A DNA stretch of 64,000 nucleotides from Alnus glutinosa (GCF_958979055.1 NC_084893.1:8807071-8871070), one strand, 5' to 3'. Shown: positions 1 through 12,562, counted from the stretch's first letter. Numbers and translations: made by a program. Notes: a model not told the origin generated them from the sequence alone.

Positions 1-909
1 CTTTGCATTACCAATTTCTTTGCGAATTGTCTCTTTCACTTTGGTTGAAAAAATATGTAAAATTTCTTTCTGTATCATTGGTGATGTATAAGAGGCATTT
101 TTTGGAGCTTTAGCTATTACTTCAGCAATCTGTTCATTATATGAAACCATTAAATTCAATATTTCAAGAAAATTTCCACGATTCGTTGAATCCACACTTT
201 CATCCCGACCTCTAAAAGCAACACCTTGAAATGCAAGCATTCGAACAACATCAATTGAGGCTTTTAACTGCAATCGATTGTTTGCAATTTGTTCAGAAGT
301 GAAATTTTCAAACACATTTTGGATGTGTTGAGACTGGTTCTTCAAGTCTTCGTATGACCTCTCAGCAATTCTGTGAAATGAATTAGGATCTTTTCCTATA
401 TGATTGAGAAAAGCACAATTTTTTCCATCTCTAACTTTCTTCCAACTCTTGAATCCATCTATAGTGAATACACGTTGCGTAGGATGCCCAGATGGCTTAT
501 TAAAGAGAAAGCATGGTAGACAAAATGCTGCATCTTTTTCGCGCGAATATTCAAGCCATGAAGGAAATAGATTGTACCACGAAGGTTGAAAGCTACGAAG
601 ATGATTTTTATCTCCAGATTTTGGGTAATGTGGGAGGATTATTTGGTACGGACTAGCTTTAATGTAAGCTCGTCGAATTTCATCCCGTTGATTAACATTA
701 TACTCCCATATCTGACGACGCAATCCAGGATCAAACTCTAATGAACTAATATCAAATTCATTTACATCAACTCTTCGAGATTTTTTAGAAGAATTTTCAG
801 AAACTATGATATCAGAAGTTGGCGATGATGCATCACTAACATTGGCATTTGAACTTTGTGCATTTTTTCTTTTGAAAAAGTCAAGTATTGTATTTGGCTT
901 TCCCATCAT
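1..909 (-). CDS. hAT transposase / zinc finger MYM-type protein 1-like, N-terminal 303 residues
   Basis: Open on the minus strand from ATG ATG at 909 down to base 1 with no stop, so the gene continues past the left edge. The start follows directly after a splice acceptor (tttgtag at 910-916). The N-terminus has the KPNTILDFFKRK motif typical of this family. It is followed by a TTF-type zinc finger region (about residues 95-150: W..LFPSWLEYS..KDAAFCLPCFLF) and the beginning of the DUF4371 region (AFRGRDES, about residue 240). The family has an RNase H-like hAT transposase core and a C-terminal hAT dimerisation domain; both would lie outside the window. Such genes are annotated either as transposons or as TTF-type zinc finger proteins. 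The intact frame over 303 codons suggests a young or still functional copy. Whether it is domesticated cannot be judged. Confidence 0.85.
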   Translation of the reverse strand, partial: MMGKPNTILDFFKRKNAQSSNANVSDASSPTSDIIVSENSSKKSRRVDVNEFDISSLEFDPGLRRQIWEYNVNQRDEIRRAYIKASPYQIILPHYPKSGDKNHLRSFQPSWYNLFPSWLEYSREKDAAFCLPCFLFNKPSGHPTQRVFTIDGFKSWKKVRDGKNCAFLNHIGKDPNSFHRIAERSYEDLKNQSQHIQNVFENFTSEQIANNRLQLKASIDVVRMLAFQGVAFRGRDESVDSTNRGNFLEILNLMVSYNEQIAEVIAKAPKNASYTSPMIQKEILHIFSTKVKETIRKEIGNAK

Positions 910-2567
910 CTACAAATAAATTTACATGGTTATATTGGAGTCTTTAGAAAAGCAAGAAAAAATATTTGTAAGTTAGCAATTAACAAATTCACATAAAAAA
1001 CAATAGAATATAATAGCTTCCACATGTCAAATTATCCGATTAATTGTTTAGACTTATAAACTATAATAACTACTATTCTCAATATTTAATAACCATAATA
1101 TCCAAATTACAATACCACTTATATTAAGAATTGAGCTTTGAAAACTAACCTCAAAAAGCGTGACTTGCGTCGAGTGATTTTGCACCGCTTCTGTGTTGCG
1201 ATATAAATGATGTACTGTGTCATAAAAATCAAATTAAATCAACAATTTCCAAAATTAAAATTTTATAATATTGTAAAGTAAAAACTGAAAAAAATAATAA
1301 AAAAAATCGTCAACAAGAGATTCAATAATCACTGAACAAACCATTTAAGCTATTTAATAATTCTCACCCTTACCCAATTTTTCTTTTTTAATTAACCCAT
1401 TAACTCTACTTAAACTACTCTTCCGATCCACAACTTCTAAGCTATCATTCACAAATATCATGATTCAATAAGACAAAGCTCACTTTTTTTAAAGGGTTAA
1501 AATTTTCTCAAATTTTAAATACCACTTTAAACATTATAATAATTTATCAATAATACAAATAATCATTCTCAATTTTTTCAACTTCTCCCGTTTCCGGAGG
1601 AAAAGTTGGTGGTTTTGAACTTTAAGTTTTTCTCAATTTTAAACTAAGTCTTTTATTTAGAAGAGGCTAGAGAAGAAGACAAATTTCTTCTTAAACAGTG
1701 CAAAACCGAGAAAAGAAAAGAAGAATTTGTCTTCCTTTTTGTTTTTGACTTCTTGTCTTTTATTTGGACTTTTCTTGGTTTCTACATTCTACGAGTTGGC
1801 CAGGCGAGTTAAAAACTTATTTAATTTTTTCTTCAATTTGTCTGACTTCTTGTCTTCTTCTCTAGCCCCTTCTAAGTTCTTCCCTTCTTGGCTTCTCTTT
1901 TCTCTAGACTTTCAAATTCTTCCAAACAGTGAGTCTTCCGACTCTTCCTCTTCCCGTTTTCAGTTCTCCCCAATTCATGTTTCAGTTTTCTTCTTCTTTC
2001 TTAAGTTCTTCACCATATGACCGGAAAAATTGAAGAAAAAATTAGGGATTTGAGAACTTACAGTGATATTGCGCTGGCTACGTTACAGAAGAAGCACAAA
2101 TCGGTTGTTTTCCCAGACTCTACCCATTGATGGGCAATAGATCTATTCTCCCACCTGGTGCTGTGCTTGGCCGTGGAGTTTGATTTAGCGTGCAGTGAGT
2201 TTAGGATTTGGAGGAGAGTACTGAGTAGTGGAGAAGGTATTCTTGTTTTAGTGTTTTTTTTTTTATTATTAAATATTAAAAATTCTTGATTCAGTTGTTT
2301 GGCTAGAAAATTGCTTGACGGTGGCATTTGATGTTTATAGCAAATCTGTAGATTGAAGAGGGCCTTTTTTTTTTTTTCTTTTTTTTTTTAGGGTTATTTG
2401 GTTAGGCAAAATATTTAATTGGGTAAGGGCCAACATCATTTGAGAAGGGGCCAATGGGCTAGAATTGTTTTTTTTTTTTTTTTTTTTCATCCTTATAAAT
2501 TTTTTTTTTCAAGAAATTGGGGGGGGGGGGGCATGGCCCCTGCCGGCCCCCCCCTCCTCCGTCTCTG
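1..2567 (-). mobile_element. hAT-superfamily DNA transposon, 5' part (runs off left edge)
   Basis: The transposase gene (1-909) is preceded on the minus strand by a non-coding leader. A donor site lies just below 1151 (leader exon about 1151-1210) and another just below 2066 (leader exon about 2066-2330). The right border is probably near 2567: read on the minus strand it begins CAGAGACGGAGG followed by G- and A-rich tracts, resembling the CAGGGGCGGAGG ends of plant DUF4371-type hAT elements. Bases 2568-2575 would be one copy of the 8-bp target duplication. The other end lies outside the window, so this cannot be confirmed here. Confidence 0.65.
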
Positions 2568-3896
2568 GCCGAAACCCATATATATAGTTTGCCAACCACC
2601 CCATGGCCCCCCTTGGCCACCATGGGGGTGGCTTTTTTTTAAAAAAAAATTATTGTTTTATTATTTTTAATTATTTTTTAAACATTTTTTTTTTATGTAG
2701 TGCCACATGTGAACCTCAGCGGTTGATACGTATCGAGCCATTAAAATTTGGACGGAAAATCTAACAAATGAATTTTTACCCCTAATTTAGGTATCACCTA
2801 TGATACAAAATAAAACTGAGGTACTAAATTTAAAAACACTTAAAACTCAAGTACCAATGGGGTATTTAATAATAATAATAATAAAAGGTTTTATCTTCCC
2901 ATTCCCTCAAGCTCTAGCTCTACTCCCGTTGGCAATTTATACTCGTGTGTTGGGTTTGGGTCATATCAAGACATGTGTATAAGACTATATATGTCAAATC
3001 TAAACCAACTCATTTAATTAAGACCCCTCAACACTAACCTGCTAATTTCATGTTGGGTTCGCAAGTCGTGTAAAAAATTTTCAGCCCTAGATATCGTGTT
3101 AGGTTCGGGTTTTGTCGAGTTAAGTGTACTATATGATAAAGTGTCTCACATCGCCAAGAGATACATGACCTCGGGACTTTATAAGACATGGTGTTCCATC
3201 CTCTTTCAAGGTGTCTTTTGAGAATGAGTAAGATCCATAAACTTTTACACTATATATGTCAACCCTAACCCTAACCCGAACCATCAACCGTAACCCACTA
3301 ATTTATTGTTGGTTTCGTGAGTCATATAAAAAATTGTCAATACTAGTGAGAAGTTGGTTGATAACAGCTAGAGTGTTACCCAATTTTTAATATAAGGGTA
3401 TAATTGAAATTTTACAGTCCAATAAGGGGTATAATCGACTGTTTAAGTCATGCGTATTACACCAAACTCATTTTTCGTCTAATAGAAAATCCTAAACGAG
3501 AGAGAACAAAGTGAAATGAATAGCATGTATTGTTTTTTTAGATGAATGATTAATTCTATTGAAGAAAACCATTGAACCAAAAAGATAAGATCAATCTTAT
3601 GCAATAGGATTACAACACATTTTTAAGTTGATTATTTCCTTGGTATACACGGCTTTTCTCTAACTAGCTCTATCAGTTGTTATCAATGGCTCTAGCTTCT
3701 TTATCTTTATCAGATGGATGCATGATAACTTGATCAGATGGAATTCTTTTCCTCATCACTTTGCTCTTCTAACCGAGTCCTATCAAGATAATGTGAGCCA
3801 ACAGAAATGAAGTTATTGCAAGTGACTACAAGTTTAGGCCAAAGTAGCTAGATATGACCGCATGCATGTATCCCATTACACAACAAAACTTGTAGT
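2568..3896. other. Intergenic, degraded repeats, no gene
   Basis: 2577-2870 resembles one side of a foldback element of the type seen at 48.4-48.9 kb: a GC-rich core with ccaccccatgg/ccatgggggtgg, then AT-rich sequence. 3125-3245 has a CACATCG-containing stretch that resembles plant LTR starts but is too short to assign. 3541-3660 looks like an antisense LINE 3' tail, weakly. No convincing coding region. Confidence 0.5.
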
Positions 3897-4045
3897 CAGG
3901 GGCGAAACCACCCTCTTAGCTTTGGGCCAAGTTCTGAGGGAAGAAATTTATAATAAAATTGATGGAGGGAATAAGAGACATAAAGATTTATGGTTTGGTC
4001 TATGATGTATGTCTACAGGACACTACCAAAAAAAAGGGAATTATC

Positions 4046-4340
4046 GACGGTTTTTTTATAGACGGTTTCAAAAACTGTCTATAAAAAAAAAATTGTGGAC
4101 GTTTTTTGGTTAAACCGTCGGGAAAAAAAAAACGGACGGTTTAGTAAAACCGTCCTTAGAAACAGGGACGGTTTTATTAAAACCGTTCGTAATTATAAAA
4201 TTACAGACGGTTTCAAAAAACCGTCTGTAAAAATATATTGACGGTTTTGATAAAACCGTCCGGAATTAGGAATTCCGAACGGTTTTTTTAAAACCGTCTA
4301 TACTATTTATAGACGGTTTTATCAAAACCGTCGAAACCCT
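4046..4340. repeat. CACTA 5' subterminal repeats
   Basis: A dense series of gacggtttt / aaaaccgtc units in both orientations, spaced about 15-30 bp. In En/Spm elements such subterminal repeats bind the TNPA-type protein; here that role is inferred from position. The matching block at the other end is 10905-11180. Confidence 0.9.
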
Positions 4341-4385
4341 AGATCTAAAATTAGAAAAAACCAAATTAACCCGCGTGATATCATC

Positions 4386-7224
4386 TTGCTAGGACAGTAC
4401 GCGCGTCTCTCTCTCTCTCAGAGTCTCTCCAGAAAATTCAGCAAATCCGGCACTCTCTCTCTCTCAGAGTCTCTCACACCCGGCCGCCGGCCCTCTTCCT
4501 CCCCCCTTCTCCGGTGCTATCTGTCACTCAGTCCGGCGCTCTCTCCCTACGCCGGCTCTCTTTCGAGCTCGCTCACTAGCTCGGCTAGCTTGTAGTCGAT
4601 CCATCCGGCCCCTCTCTCTGGAAGTCGATCCCGGCCAGCCTAGCTTCCTCTTCTTCTTCGGCGACGCCCCCAAACGTCTCAGCTAGCCCGGGAGCCAAAC
4701 CTAGCCGCCGGCCCTCTTCCGCCCGGTTTAAAGGTATTTTTTCAATTTTTTGCTCAGTTTTTGCAATTTTTATTTTTAACCTTTTAAATTTGTAATTCGG
4801 TTCACCATTAGTCTTTAATGTTGTTGTTAGTGCGAATATATGTAATAAAATTTTATAAAACTGGATGAAAGCCAAAACAAAGGCAAATAGGGGGAAAATC
4901 TGATGAAAATTCTAAGAGGCTAAGAAAATTTGTTAAGCATGAACCGTACACTGAGAAGGCATAGGAATTTGGAGGGATTTCGATGCCCAAAACACAACCA
5001 TGCATGTGTTGATCAATACAAGAATATATATACATATAGTGCAAAAGCTGGCTGAAAATTAGGTATTGTTTCAGGTGGGATGGACCAGCTAAACCTAGTT
5101 CTTCTGGTGTTTAAAAAAATAAAAAGAAGAAAAAAGGATACAATTAAATTAGCATTTCCCACACCTTGCATGTGAGCTAAATAATGGGACTTATTTCATT
5201 TATGGTGTTCAAACTTTGAAGTCCAAAACACCTGCCACAACCCAAAAGTTCATTTATCATTAAAGAGGTAAAAGTCATGAAAAAATGTTCATTAAAAAGT
5301 GGCATTTATCCGTTTATGTTTTTTTTAATAAATCACTTACCATTAAAAAAAAAAGAAAAAGAAAGAAAAACCCACAGAATTATGTAGTGCAATGCTTCAT
5401 GTCCAAAAACATCTGATCTGCTAATGATTGTCACTTGAAACAATGACCTCATCACAAACTAGTCCATTTTTCACATGGCTAAAAAGCAGAGACAGACAAG
5501 AACTTCAGCTGGTCTTATTTCCACCATGCAATCTTCAAGCCTGAATGAACTCAATTGGGCCATGTAGATGAGGAAACTCCACCAAACAATATTGTGCAAA
5601 TCCAACATAAAACCCAAGAGATTCTCCCTAACGTGAGAGTTGCAGAAACAGAATAAACATGCAGACGTGACAAGTGCCCACATTAAAGAAGTAAAAGATT
5701 TGAATGTATCTAACAAAAAATAAACACATCTGGATATAGCATGTAGAAAAACAGAGACACTCATATACTCATACACATGTAACACATCCACTAAACCCAG
5801 CAACTTGATGAGGTTCCAATTGACTGAATACTAACATACAAATGTATATATACATACAGAAGAATTGTAGAAGTATAACATGAGAGTGGATTAGACCCAT
5901 TTCAAAAAACAAAAAAGAAAAAAAAAAGTAAAAGATTAGACCTTAAATTTGTGTTTAATTTTAAAATTGAAGTCTCTAATATATAGACACATGAAAGCAA
6001 ACATGTATTAACTTTCCATAAAATACCTAGATTGTTTACATCATTAAACAACCTTAGTCCCACTGGACAACTTTTTGGCTACCAAGTTGACTGTTATGAG
6101 TATGATATATGTGTTTGGAGTTACCCGGCTTTCCCAAACGTACATATTTAATAATCACACCTTAATACGTTTATTCTAATTAACTATATGGGTTAGACTG
6201 GAATCAATTAAACGTTTACTCATATATAATTTCTCATTCCACAACGAATATGAAGGCTATTAAATGGTTTGTCCCTTTCCCTTCCTATTATTAAATTCAC
6301 AACTCCAATCCCTTTGAAACGTCACCCTCCCCACTTCAATTTTTTGCTTTATTGCATTCAATTTAAAGATGTACAAATGATGTTATATTATTTAAATTTG
6401 TGTACATTATATCACCTTTTTTTAAAAAAAAAAAAAAAATTAAATCATGTATAGACCGGACATGATCATATTTATATTAAATTTGTAAAATTTAATCTGA
6501 ATTATGAAATACAACTTCTCAATTTAATATCTTTACTTTAAGATATACACAACATTGAGGTGTTAATTTTCTTTTTTGTTATTTATTATAAAAGAGTAAT
6601 TTTTCTTTTGAGGTGTTAAAATTGCATTGGTCGAGAACAGAGAACCCCACACACATTGTTTCACCCAATACCTGCATTACACGGAAATATCTTTTTATTT
6701 TTTTATTATTTTATTGCCTTTTGAACCTCCTCATGTTTTGCCTTTGGCTTGTTTATTAAATTCTAGAACAGAGTGACTGGAAAGGTGAGTGGTGTGTAGA
6801 AGTAAAAGATGGAGCAATTGAATGAATAGCTTCTTGTTTGGAGCTCGTTTGGGGTTTGAATTTTGAACTAGGGTTTTTACATATTCATCACATATTTTTA
6901 AGGCATGGACAAATAATATATTAGAGCATAGCCAATTCTCTAGGAAAGTTTTACTATAGAGTTAACAAAAATAATCTTTAATTACTATATAAGCCGAATA
7001 AGAATGCTTGCGAAATGAGTAATTTTTATTAACTTGTTATCTCCCAACAAAAAAAGTTAATATATGCATGTACGTATTATTAAAACAATAGAGTTCTTTG
7101 CATGTAGGACAAGTTAAGAGGTAAGAACATTGAGAAGCACATCCCCTATAAGGCCAAATACTTAGGTACTCTTGAGTTATCTTAACCTGAAATATTTGGA
7201 TTATTTTGTGATGTAGTTAGAAAG
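4386..7224 (+). other. CACTA 5' region: leader and unassigned sequence
   Basis: 4386-4735 is GC-rich with CT microsatellites and a partly repeated ctctctcagagtctct block. It ends in a possible donor (AAAG|gtattttt, about 4733), so it may be the leader exon of the transposase transcript. The remaining 2.4 kb before the TNP2 start is AT-rich, and I see no coding signal or captured gene that I can name. Confidence 0.45.
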
Positions 7225-8818
7225 ATGGACAAGAGTTGGATGAAGTTGCCGCGAAGTTCGCGAGAGTATATTCCCGGGGTTATAACGTTTGTGAAATTTG
7301 CACGTGAACATTCGAATAGAAAATGGGTCATTGTGTGTCCCTGTAAGAAGTGTTTGTTGGGCAAATCATGGTCCAGTGAAGTTGTATTTGCCCATTTAAC
7401 GTCAGGCGCCGGGATTATTGAGGGTTACACTGAGTGGATAATGCATGGGGAATCACTTGTCCCTTCCATTGATAACGAGACAACATATGAAGCTCCCAGG
7501 ACGGTTCAAGTGGATAGCATTCCACTACATGGGGGGTCCAGTAGGATGCAAGACATGCTTAATGACGTTTTTGCGATGCACGATGTTTGTGTAGAAGTCG
7601 GTGGGTCTCAAGTGGAAGCCGAAGTCGAAACCGAATCTGTGGATGCTGAAATTGAAGACTCTAACATGGGAGCAAATAAGTTTGAAGAATTGCTAAAGGA
7701 TGCCGATACACCACTCCATGAAAATACCAAACATAGCAAATTGGCAGCTATTGTGCGTTTATATAGCATTAAGTGTATGGGCGGTTGGAGCAATACATCA
7801 TTCTCCATGTTGCTCGAATTCATCAATGAGCTGATGCATCCAAATGCAAGTTTGCCTAAAGACACATACAAGGCGAAAAAGTACTTGAAGGATTTGGGCC
7901 TTGAGTATGAGAAGATATCGGCTTGTCGCAAAGGTTGTATGTTGTTTTGGAGGAAAAATGAAAAGTTGGACAAATGTACATTCTGCAATGAGTCCAGGTG
8001 GAGGATGACTTTACTAATGAAGATGGGTCGACAAAAAGTTTGAAAAAAAAAGCCGGTCAAAGTGTTGCGTTGGTTTCCTCTAATACCAAGGCTGCAGAGG
8101 CTGTTTATGTCACATCATACATCGCCACATATGAAGTGGCACGCTCAAGGCCGTACAAAAGACGGTGTGTTGAGGCATCCGGCCGATGAAGAAGCATGGA
8201 AGGCATTCGATTCACGTTACCAAGTATTCACATCAGACCCGCGAAATGTGAGGCTAGGTTTAGTGTCAGATGGCTTCAATCCTTTTGGGAACATGTCCTC
8301 TAGTCACAGTACTTGGCCGGTAATGTTAGTACCCTACAATTTGCCTCCTTGGATGTGCATGAAGCAACCGTATTTTATGTTAAGCTTGATTATCCCTGGT
8401 CCGAGTGCACTAGGACAGAATATAGATGTGTATCTAGCGCCCCTTATAAGTGAGTTGAAAAAACTATGGGAAGTAGGGGTAAAAACTTTTGATGTAATAT
8501 CGAAAAAATATTTCACAATGCGTTCGGCCTTGATGTGGACGATAAATGATTTTCCGGCATATGGTGATTTGTCAGGTTGGAGTACACATGGCCGGAAACC
8601 ATGTCCTTGTTGTAGGCATGAAACACAGTCAACGTGGCTAACTTATGGTAAAAAATTCTGCTTTATGGGACATAGGCGATGGTTGCCTCCGGATCATCCA
8701 TGGAGAAGAAACAAGAGACGATTCAACGGTGCGCAGGAACTGGGTGGTCCCCCCGAAGTGCCAGATGGCGATGAGATCATGAGACAATTAGACAGTGTTG
8801 TGAATCGGGCAAATACAT
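7225..8818 (+). pseudogene. TNP2-like CACTA transposase, C-terminally truncated
   Basis: Starts MDKSWMKLPRSSREY, the usual N-terminus (transposase-associated domain), with a Cys-containing segment CPCKKC near residue 40. From about residue 280 comes the Transposase_21/TNP2 core (VLRWFPLIPRLQRLF, ...HPADEEAWKAFDSRY, DPRNVRLGLVSDGFNPFGNMS, VPYNLPPWMCMKQPYFMLSLLI-like, WTINDFPAYGDLSGWSTHG). The two parts lie in one frame with a TGA at 8041-8043. Reading the 40 bases before it in the next frame gives DDFTNEDGSTKSLKKK, so a small indel near 8001 and another in the A-run at 8044-8051 probably caused the stop. The gene breaks off at about 8817, where normal TNP2 proteins continue for several hundred residues; the sequence jumps straight into the second element gene. 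Confidence 0.85.
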
Positions 8819-10597
8819 GAGCCACCGGTTGTAGGGTCAGACGATACAACACAAGACCTTAACGAGACACAAGATGGTGTAGATCCTCAGCAATGTGTAG
8901 GCCCTGATATGGATTTTGGATCATTAGCACAATCAAGGCCTGAGACTTCATATCATAGCAGTACTTCTCAGGTGCCGCGTATGTTACGGGGTGGAAAAGT
9001 TCACACAATAGGTATGGATTATTTTATGTTTGATGATAGTCAATTACTTTGCTAATCTTCTACTAATTTAGTAACAATCAAGTGTAACGTAATCCATTCT
9101 ATGAGATGCAGATGAGCAGGGTAGAAGGAATGTTAGGACTGTTGGTAGTCCTAAGGAAATATGGCACATACCTAATGGGGAAAGGATAGTGATCCAATTC
9201 AATGCCTCATACCAACCAACCGGCCCGAGTAGCGATAAATTTAGAAGAATCTGTGGGAAGATCGTAAGAAATGGTCATTTTATTCAGTTGCATGGTAACT
9301 GGAGGAAGTTACCACCAGAAGGGAAGGAAGAGATGTGGCTCGCCCTAACGGTATGAAAAAAATTATATATGGAACTCTAACCTATGCATACCAAAACAAT
9401 ATTTATGTCATCATCAACCATATTTATTACAATTCAAAATTAGAAAATGTATTTTTATAGTTTTGTAGTCTTACATTTCCAATTAAGTTATACCCTCTCA
9501 TTTGTGTTTAGAAAAAATTCTATATGGAGCCTGTTCACGTCATTGCGAACATAAAAAGGCTAACGTTGATGGACCTTGCAACAAAAAGAAGGCAGTTCAG
9601 GCACGAGGTCAAGAAAAGTATGAATTTGCAAGAAACAGATACCGTAGAATCTGTGGTCAGTAGGGCGGTGACAGCGCAAATTTTTGATTTAGAAGACTTG
9701 GAAATGCAAGTTGATAGGTGGTTGTCTTCGGCTGATAAGGTATTTTTATATATTGCCTTATTTATTTTGTTAAGAATTCACATATTAACATTACAATTTT
9801 TATAGGCGAATTCATTGAAGGCCAAGATGAGTCGTAGCTGCAATGCATTTCTTCACACTCTGGGATCGAAGAGCGTTGCACAGGTTGCACGAGAAATGGT
9901 AAAAACAAATTTAAAACGCTCACGGCTTGTAAACACTATAGTAAGATAATAAGGTTATAATTGAGTATGTTAATGATATTGCAGGAGGAAGACACAGGTG
10001 AAACCCCGAACCGAGACGATATGTTCATTGCCTCGCATACCAAGAAAGATGGGAACCCTGTGAATGCAACGGCTGGGGAAGCTATGGTAAGTACGTGATA
10101 AATACGTATACATTATTCTCCGGTTGAATGTTTTTTTCTTTATATATATATATATTTTAACCTTTTGTCCACTTGAGAAAAGATTGAAAATGTTTTTATC
10201 TATATGTTTTGTGCAGGCGAAGATAAGGGCAATTATCGAACATCAGTCGCCTTCAGAACGCTCAAGTTCACAGGGGTCGGTATATTGGTTGCACAACGAT
10301 GCGTGCGCACAAGTGCTAGGACGGGAACATGCCGGACGTGTACGCAGGTTGGGGCTAGGGCCGACTCCCAGTAAATCCACCTCTTATTCCTTCGAACAAG
10401 GATCAATATCTAGTGCGCCTACTCCCAGGGAAATAGAGATGGCTGCTGAGGGGAACGCTTGAAGAATTTGTGCGAAGAGCAAAACACCAAATATGCAGCG
10501 CAACAGGAAGAGTTGGAAAGTGTCAAACGTATGGTAGCCATGATTATGGTGGGAAAAGTACCGTCAACGGAAAACAATCAAGAAGGTGATGTCTAAT
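8819..10597 (+). pseudogene. Second CACTA gene, plant transposase Ptta/En/Spm-like (TNPA-type)
   Basis: Six exons with good splice sites: about 8819-9011, 9112-9350, 9512-9739, 9806-9898, 9984-10086 and 10217-10462 or beyond. The product reads TIDEQGRRNVRTVGSP..., then WHIPNGERIVIQFN, HGNWRKLPPEGKEEMWLALT, KKFYMEPVHV, SCNAFLHTLGSKSVAQVAREM, and DEVFIASHTKK-like DDMFIASHTKKDG. This order fits the plant transposase family Ptta/En/Spm (Transposase_24). A TGA at about 10460 ends the frame early; the next frame continues LKNLCEEQNTKYAAQQEELES to a stop at 10597, so one base was probably lost there. The 5' end is missing because the internal deletion joins this gene to the truncated TNP2 gene. Confidence 0.7.
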
Positions 10598-10904
10598 TGT
10601 CATTGCCAGATTTAGGTATCAAATTTTTTTGGGTTTTAATTAGGTATTTGGACTTGAATTTTGTTGTCGTTGTAATTGAATTTAATGTATGATATGTAAG
10701 TAGACTATTGTGAAAATTTGAATTTGGATTTGGATGTTGGATTGGATATGGATATGGATATGGATGATGTTGGATTTTGGTTTTGGATGATGTTGGATGT
10801 TGGATTTAGATTTGGAAATGAATTTGGATTTAGATGTTACAGGATTTTGTATTAAGAAATTTTCTATTAAATAAAATTTTATTTTATTTTTTCAGATAAT
10901 TTCC

Positions 10905-11180
10905 AGACGGTTTGGGCCCAAACCGTCTACAATAAATTACAGACGGTTTGGGCTCAAACCATCTAGAACCATTTGCGGACGGTTTTGGTCCAAACCGTCT
11001 AGAAATGGTTCTCGACGATTTGGACAAAACTGCCTGCAATTCCGGACGGTTTTGCCCAAACCGTCGCTAACCATAATTAGCAACGCATTTTCGTGGACGG
11101 TTTTAAACCGTCCAAAAAAAACCATCTGGAATTGATTGCAGACGGTTTTTCTGCATTTCTGGACGGTTTTAAACCGTCTA
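10905..11180. repeat. CACTA 3' subterminal repeats
   Basis: About a dozen gacggttt / aaaccgtc units in both orientations, mirroring the block at 4046-4340 and ending in the 3' terminal inverted repeat. Confidence 0.9.
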
Positions 11181-11295
11181 GAATTTGCGTTTTTTTTGTA
11201 GTGGGATAAAGCCGTAAGGCTATATTTTACTTTTATTCATTTGATGATGTTACAAAACAAAAGACTTCTATTTATATAAGAATTAATTGGGGTGG

Positions 11296-11469
11296 GAGTA
11301 ATGCTATAAGGAGGACATGAGTCCTCCCAAAATTGATGTGGTAGGCTTTTGAAATCACATTAGATGTGTGATGGATTATTACTGGATTTTGATCCAATTG
11401 TGATTTTAAAAGTTATATTAATTTTAGAAGAACTCAAAGAAAACATAGGTCATCCTTATAACACTACTC
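11296..11469. mobile_element. Small MITE inside the solo LTR
   Basis: Ends are imperfect inverted repeats of about 21 bp (gagtaatgctataaggagga against the reverse of gtcatccttataacactac). It lies within the Copia-like LTR, so it inserted after the LTR. Family not assigned. Confidence 0.6.
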
Positions 11470-11707
11470 TCGAAGTACTAGATACGTATGGTAATCAAAT
11501 CAATCATATTTGATTACCACTAAATCTAATTACAATCAATAATCAAATCTTTGAAATTAAATTCCATAATATAATTCAACACCGGCCCTCCAATTTTTTT
11601 TAAAAAAAAATCACCAAAAAATTTTAAAAAAATCTTAAATTTTAGGTATTTAATTTTATGAAATAGACCCTCCAAATATTTATCCCCCAATTTAATTTTT
11701 TTTAGTT

Positions 11708-12562
11708 GGGAAAATTACATTTTAGCCCCCCAAATTACCATTTGTTTTACAACTAGTCCCACAAACCGTCAATACTTCGACTTCGGCCCCCCAAACTACT
11801 AAAACCTTTAAAAAATGCATCATTTGACAAAATATCCCTATATTACCCCTGCCATGTATCATTTTTCAATTAAAAAATAAAATAAAAATTAAAAACTAAA
11901 AAAACCAAATTTTTTATTTTTATTTTTATAAAAAGAAAAGAGGGTGTTTGGGGGTGGTTGCCACCGAGGAGGAGGGTGGCTCGCAGGCTACCTTGGCCCC
12001 TAGGGGTGGTCGCGCACCTCCCCCCGACTCCCTAGAGGTGGCTTTCGGTCCACCCCGAAATCCATTTGGGGTGGCCATAAAGCCACCCTTGGCCATTTGG
12101 GGTAGCTGCGCTGCCACACCTGGCCCCTGGGGGTGGTTGCACGCCACCCCTGACCCCCTTAAGAGTGGCTTTTGGGCTACCCTGAAATTCATTTGGGTGG
12201 AGTGGCCCAAAAGCCAGCCCCGGGCCACTGGGGGTAGCAACATGGCCACACCCCGCCCCTGGGAGGTGCAAGGGTGGCCTGGAAGCCACCCTTGACTCCT
12301 GTGGCGACTTGCAGGCCACCCCATTTTTCTTATTTTTTTATTAAAAATAAAAAATAAAATTGATGTTTTAGTTTACTTTTTCTTTTTACGTTATTTTTTA
12401 ATTGAAAAATGACACGTGGCAGAAGTCATATGAGGATATTTCACCAAATGGGGTCTTTTTCAAAGGTTTTGGTAGTTTGGGAGCTAGAGTTGGAGTGTTG
12501 GCAGTTTATAGGGCTAGTTGCAAAACGAGTAATAATTTAGAGAGCTAAATTATAATTTTTCC
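11708..12562. mobile_element. Mutator-like foldback element, perfect 9-bp target duplication
   Basis: Long terminal inverted repeats of about 180 bp (start gggaaaattac, end taatttttcc). The 9-bp TSD TTTTTAGTT at 11699-11707 and 12563-12571 is exact and points to the Mutator superfamily. The core (11940-12330) is GC-rich, built of repeated ggggtggcc/ggccacccc blocks; the open frames across it arise from this repetition and are not taken as genes. A relative lies at 48948-50473. Confidence 0.8.

Larger units (their letters stand above)
4021..11203 (+). mobile_element. CACTA (En/Spm) DNA transposon, deletion derivative
   Basis: Begins CACTACCAAAAAAAA (4021) and ends TTTTTTTTGTAGTG (11203), with a perfect 3-bp target duplication GGA at 4018-4020 and 11204-11206. 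Both ends carry many inverted and direct copies of a gacggttt motif. Inside are the 5' part of a TNP2-type transposase gene and most of a second Ptta/En/Spm-type gene, both on the plus strand. The TNP2 C-terminal half is missing. The element is 7.2 kb, shorter than typical autonomous copies, and looks unable to move by itself. The perfect TSD and recognisable frames suggest a fairly recent insertion. Confidence 0.95.
3960..11581 (-). mobile_element. Solo LTR, Copia-like, split by a CACTA element (fossil)
   Basis: After removing the CACTA insertion, the pieces 3960-4020 and 11204-11581 make one LTR of about 435 bp that reads TGTTGAATTATATT... to ...TCCATCA on the minus strand, with a TATAAATAG-like box (minus strand, near 11270). 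The layout is typical of plant Copia LTRs. No internal domain is present, so it is a solo LTR. A 174-bp MITE sits inside it. The flanks show no clear 5-bp duplication. It is older than the CACTA element it carries. Confidence 0.6.

Noticed and set aside
3258-3300. Telomere-like accctaaccctaaccc
   Set aside because: Only two or three units inside a repeat with related acccgaacc variants; not an interstitial telomere array.
11926-12324. Long overlapping frames on both strands rich in Pro, Gly and Trp
   Set aside because: They arise from the GC-rich repeated core of a foldback element and are open on both strands for that reason.
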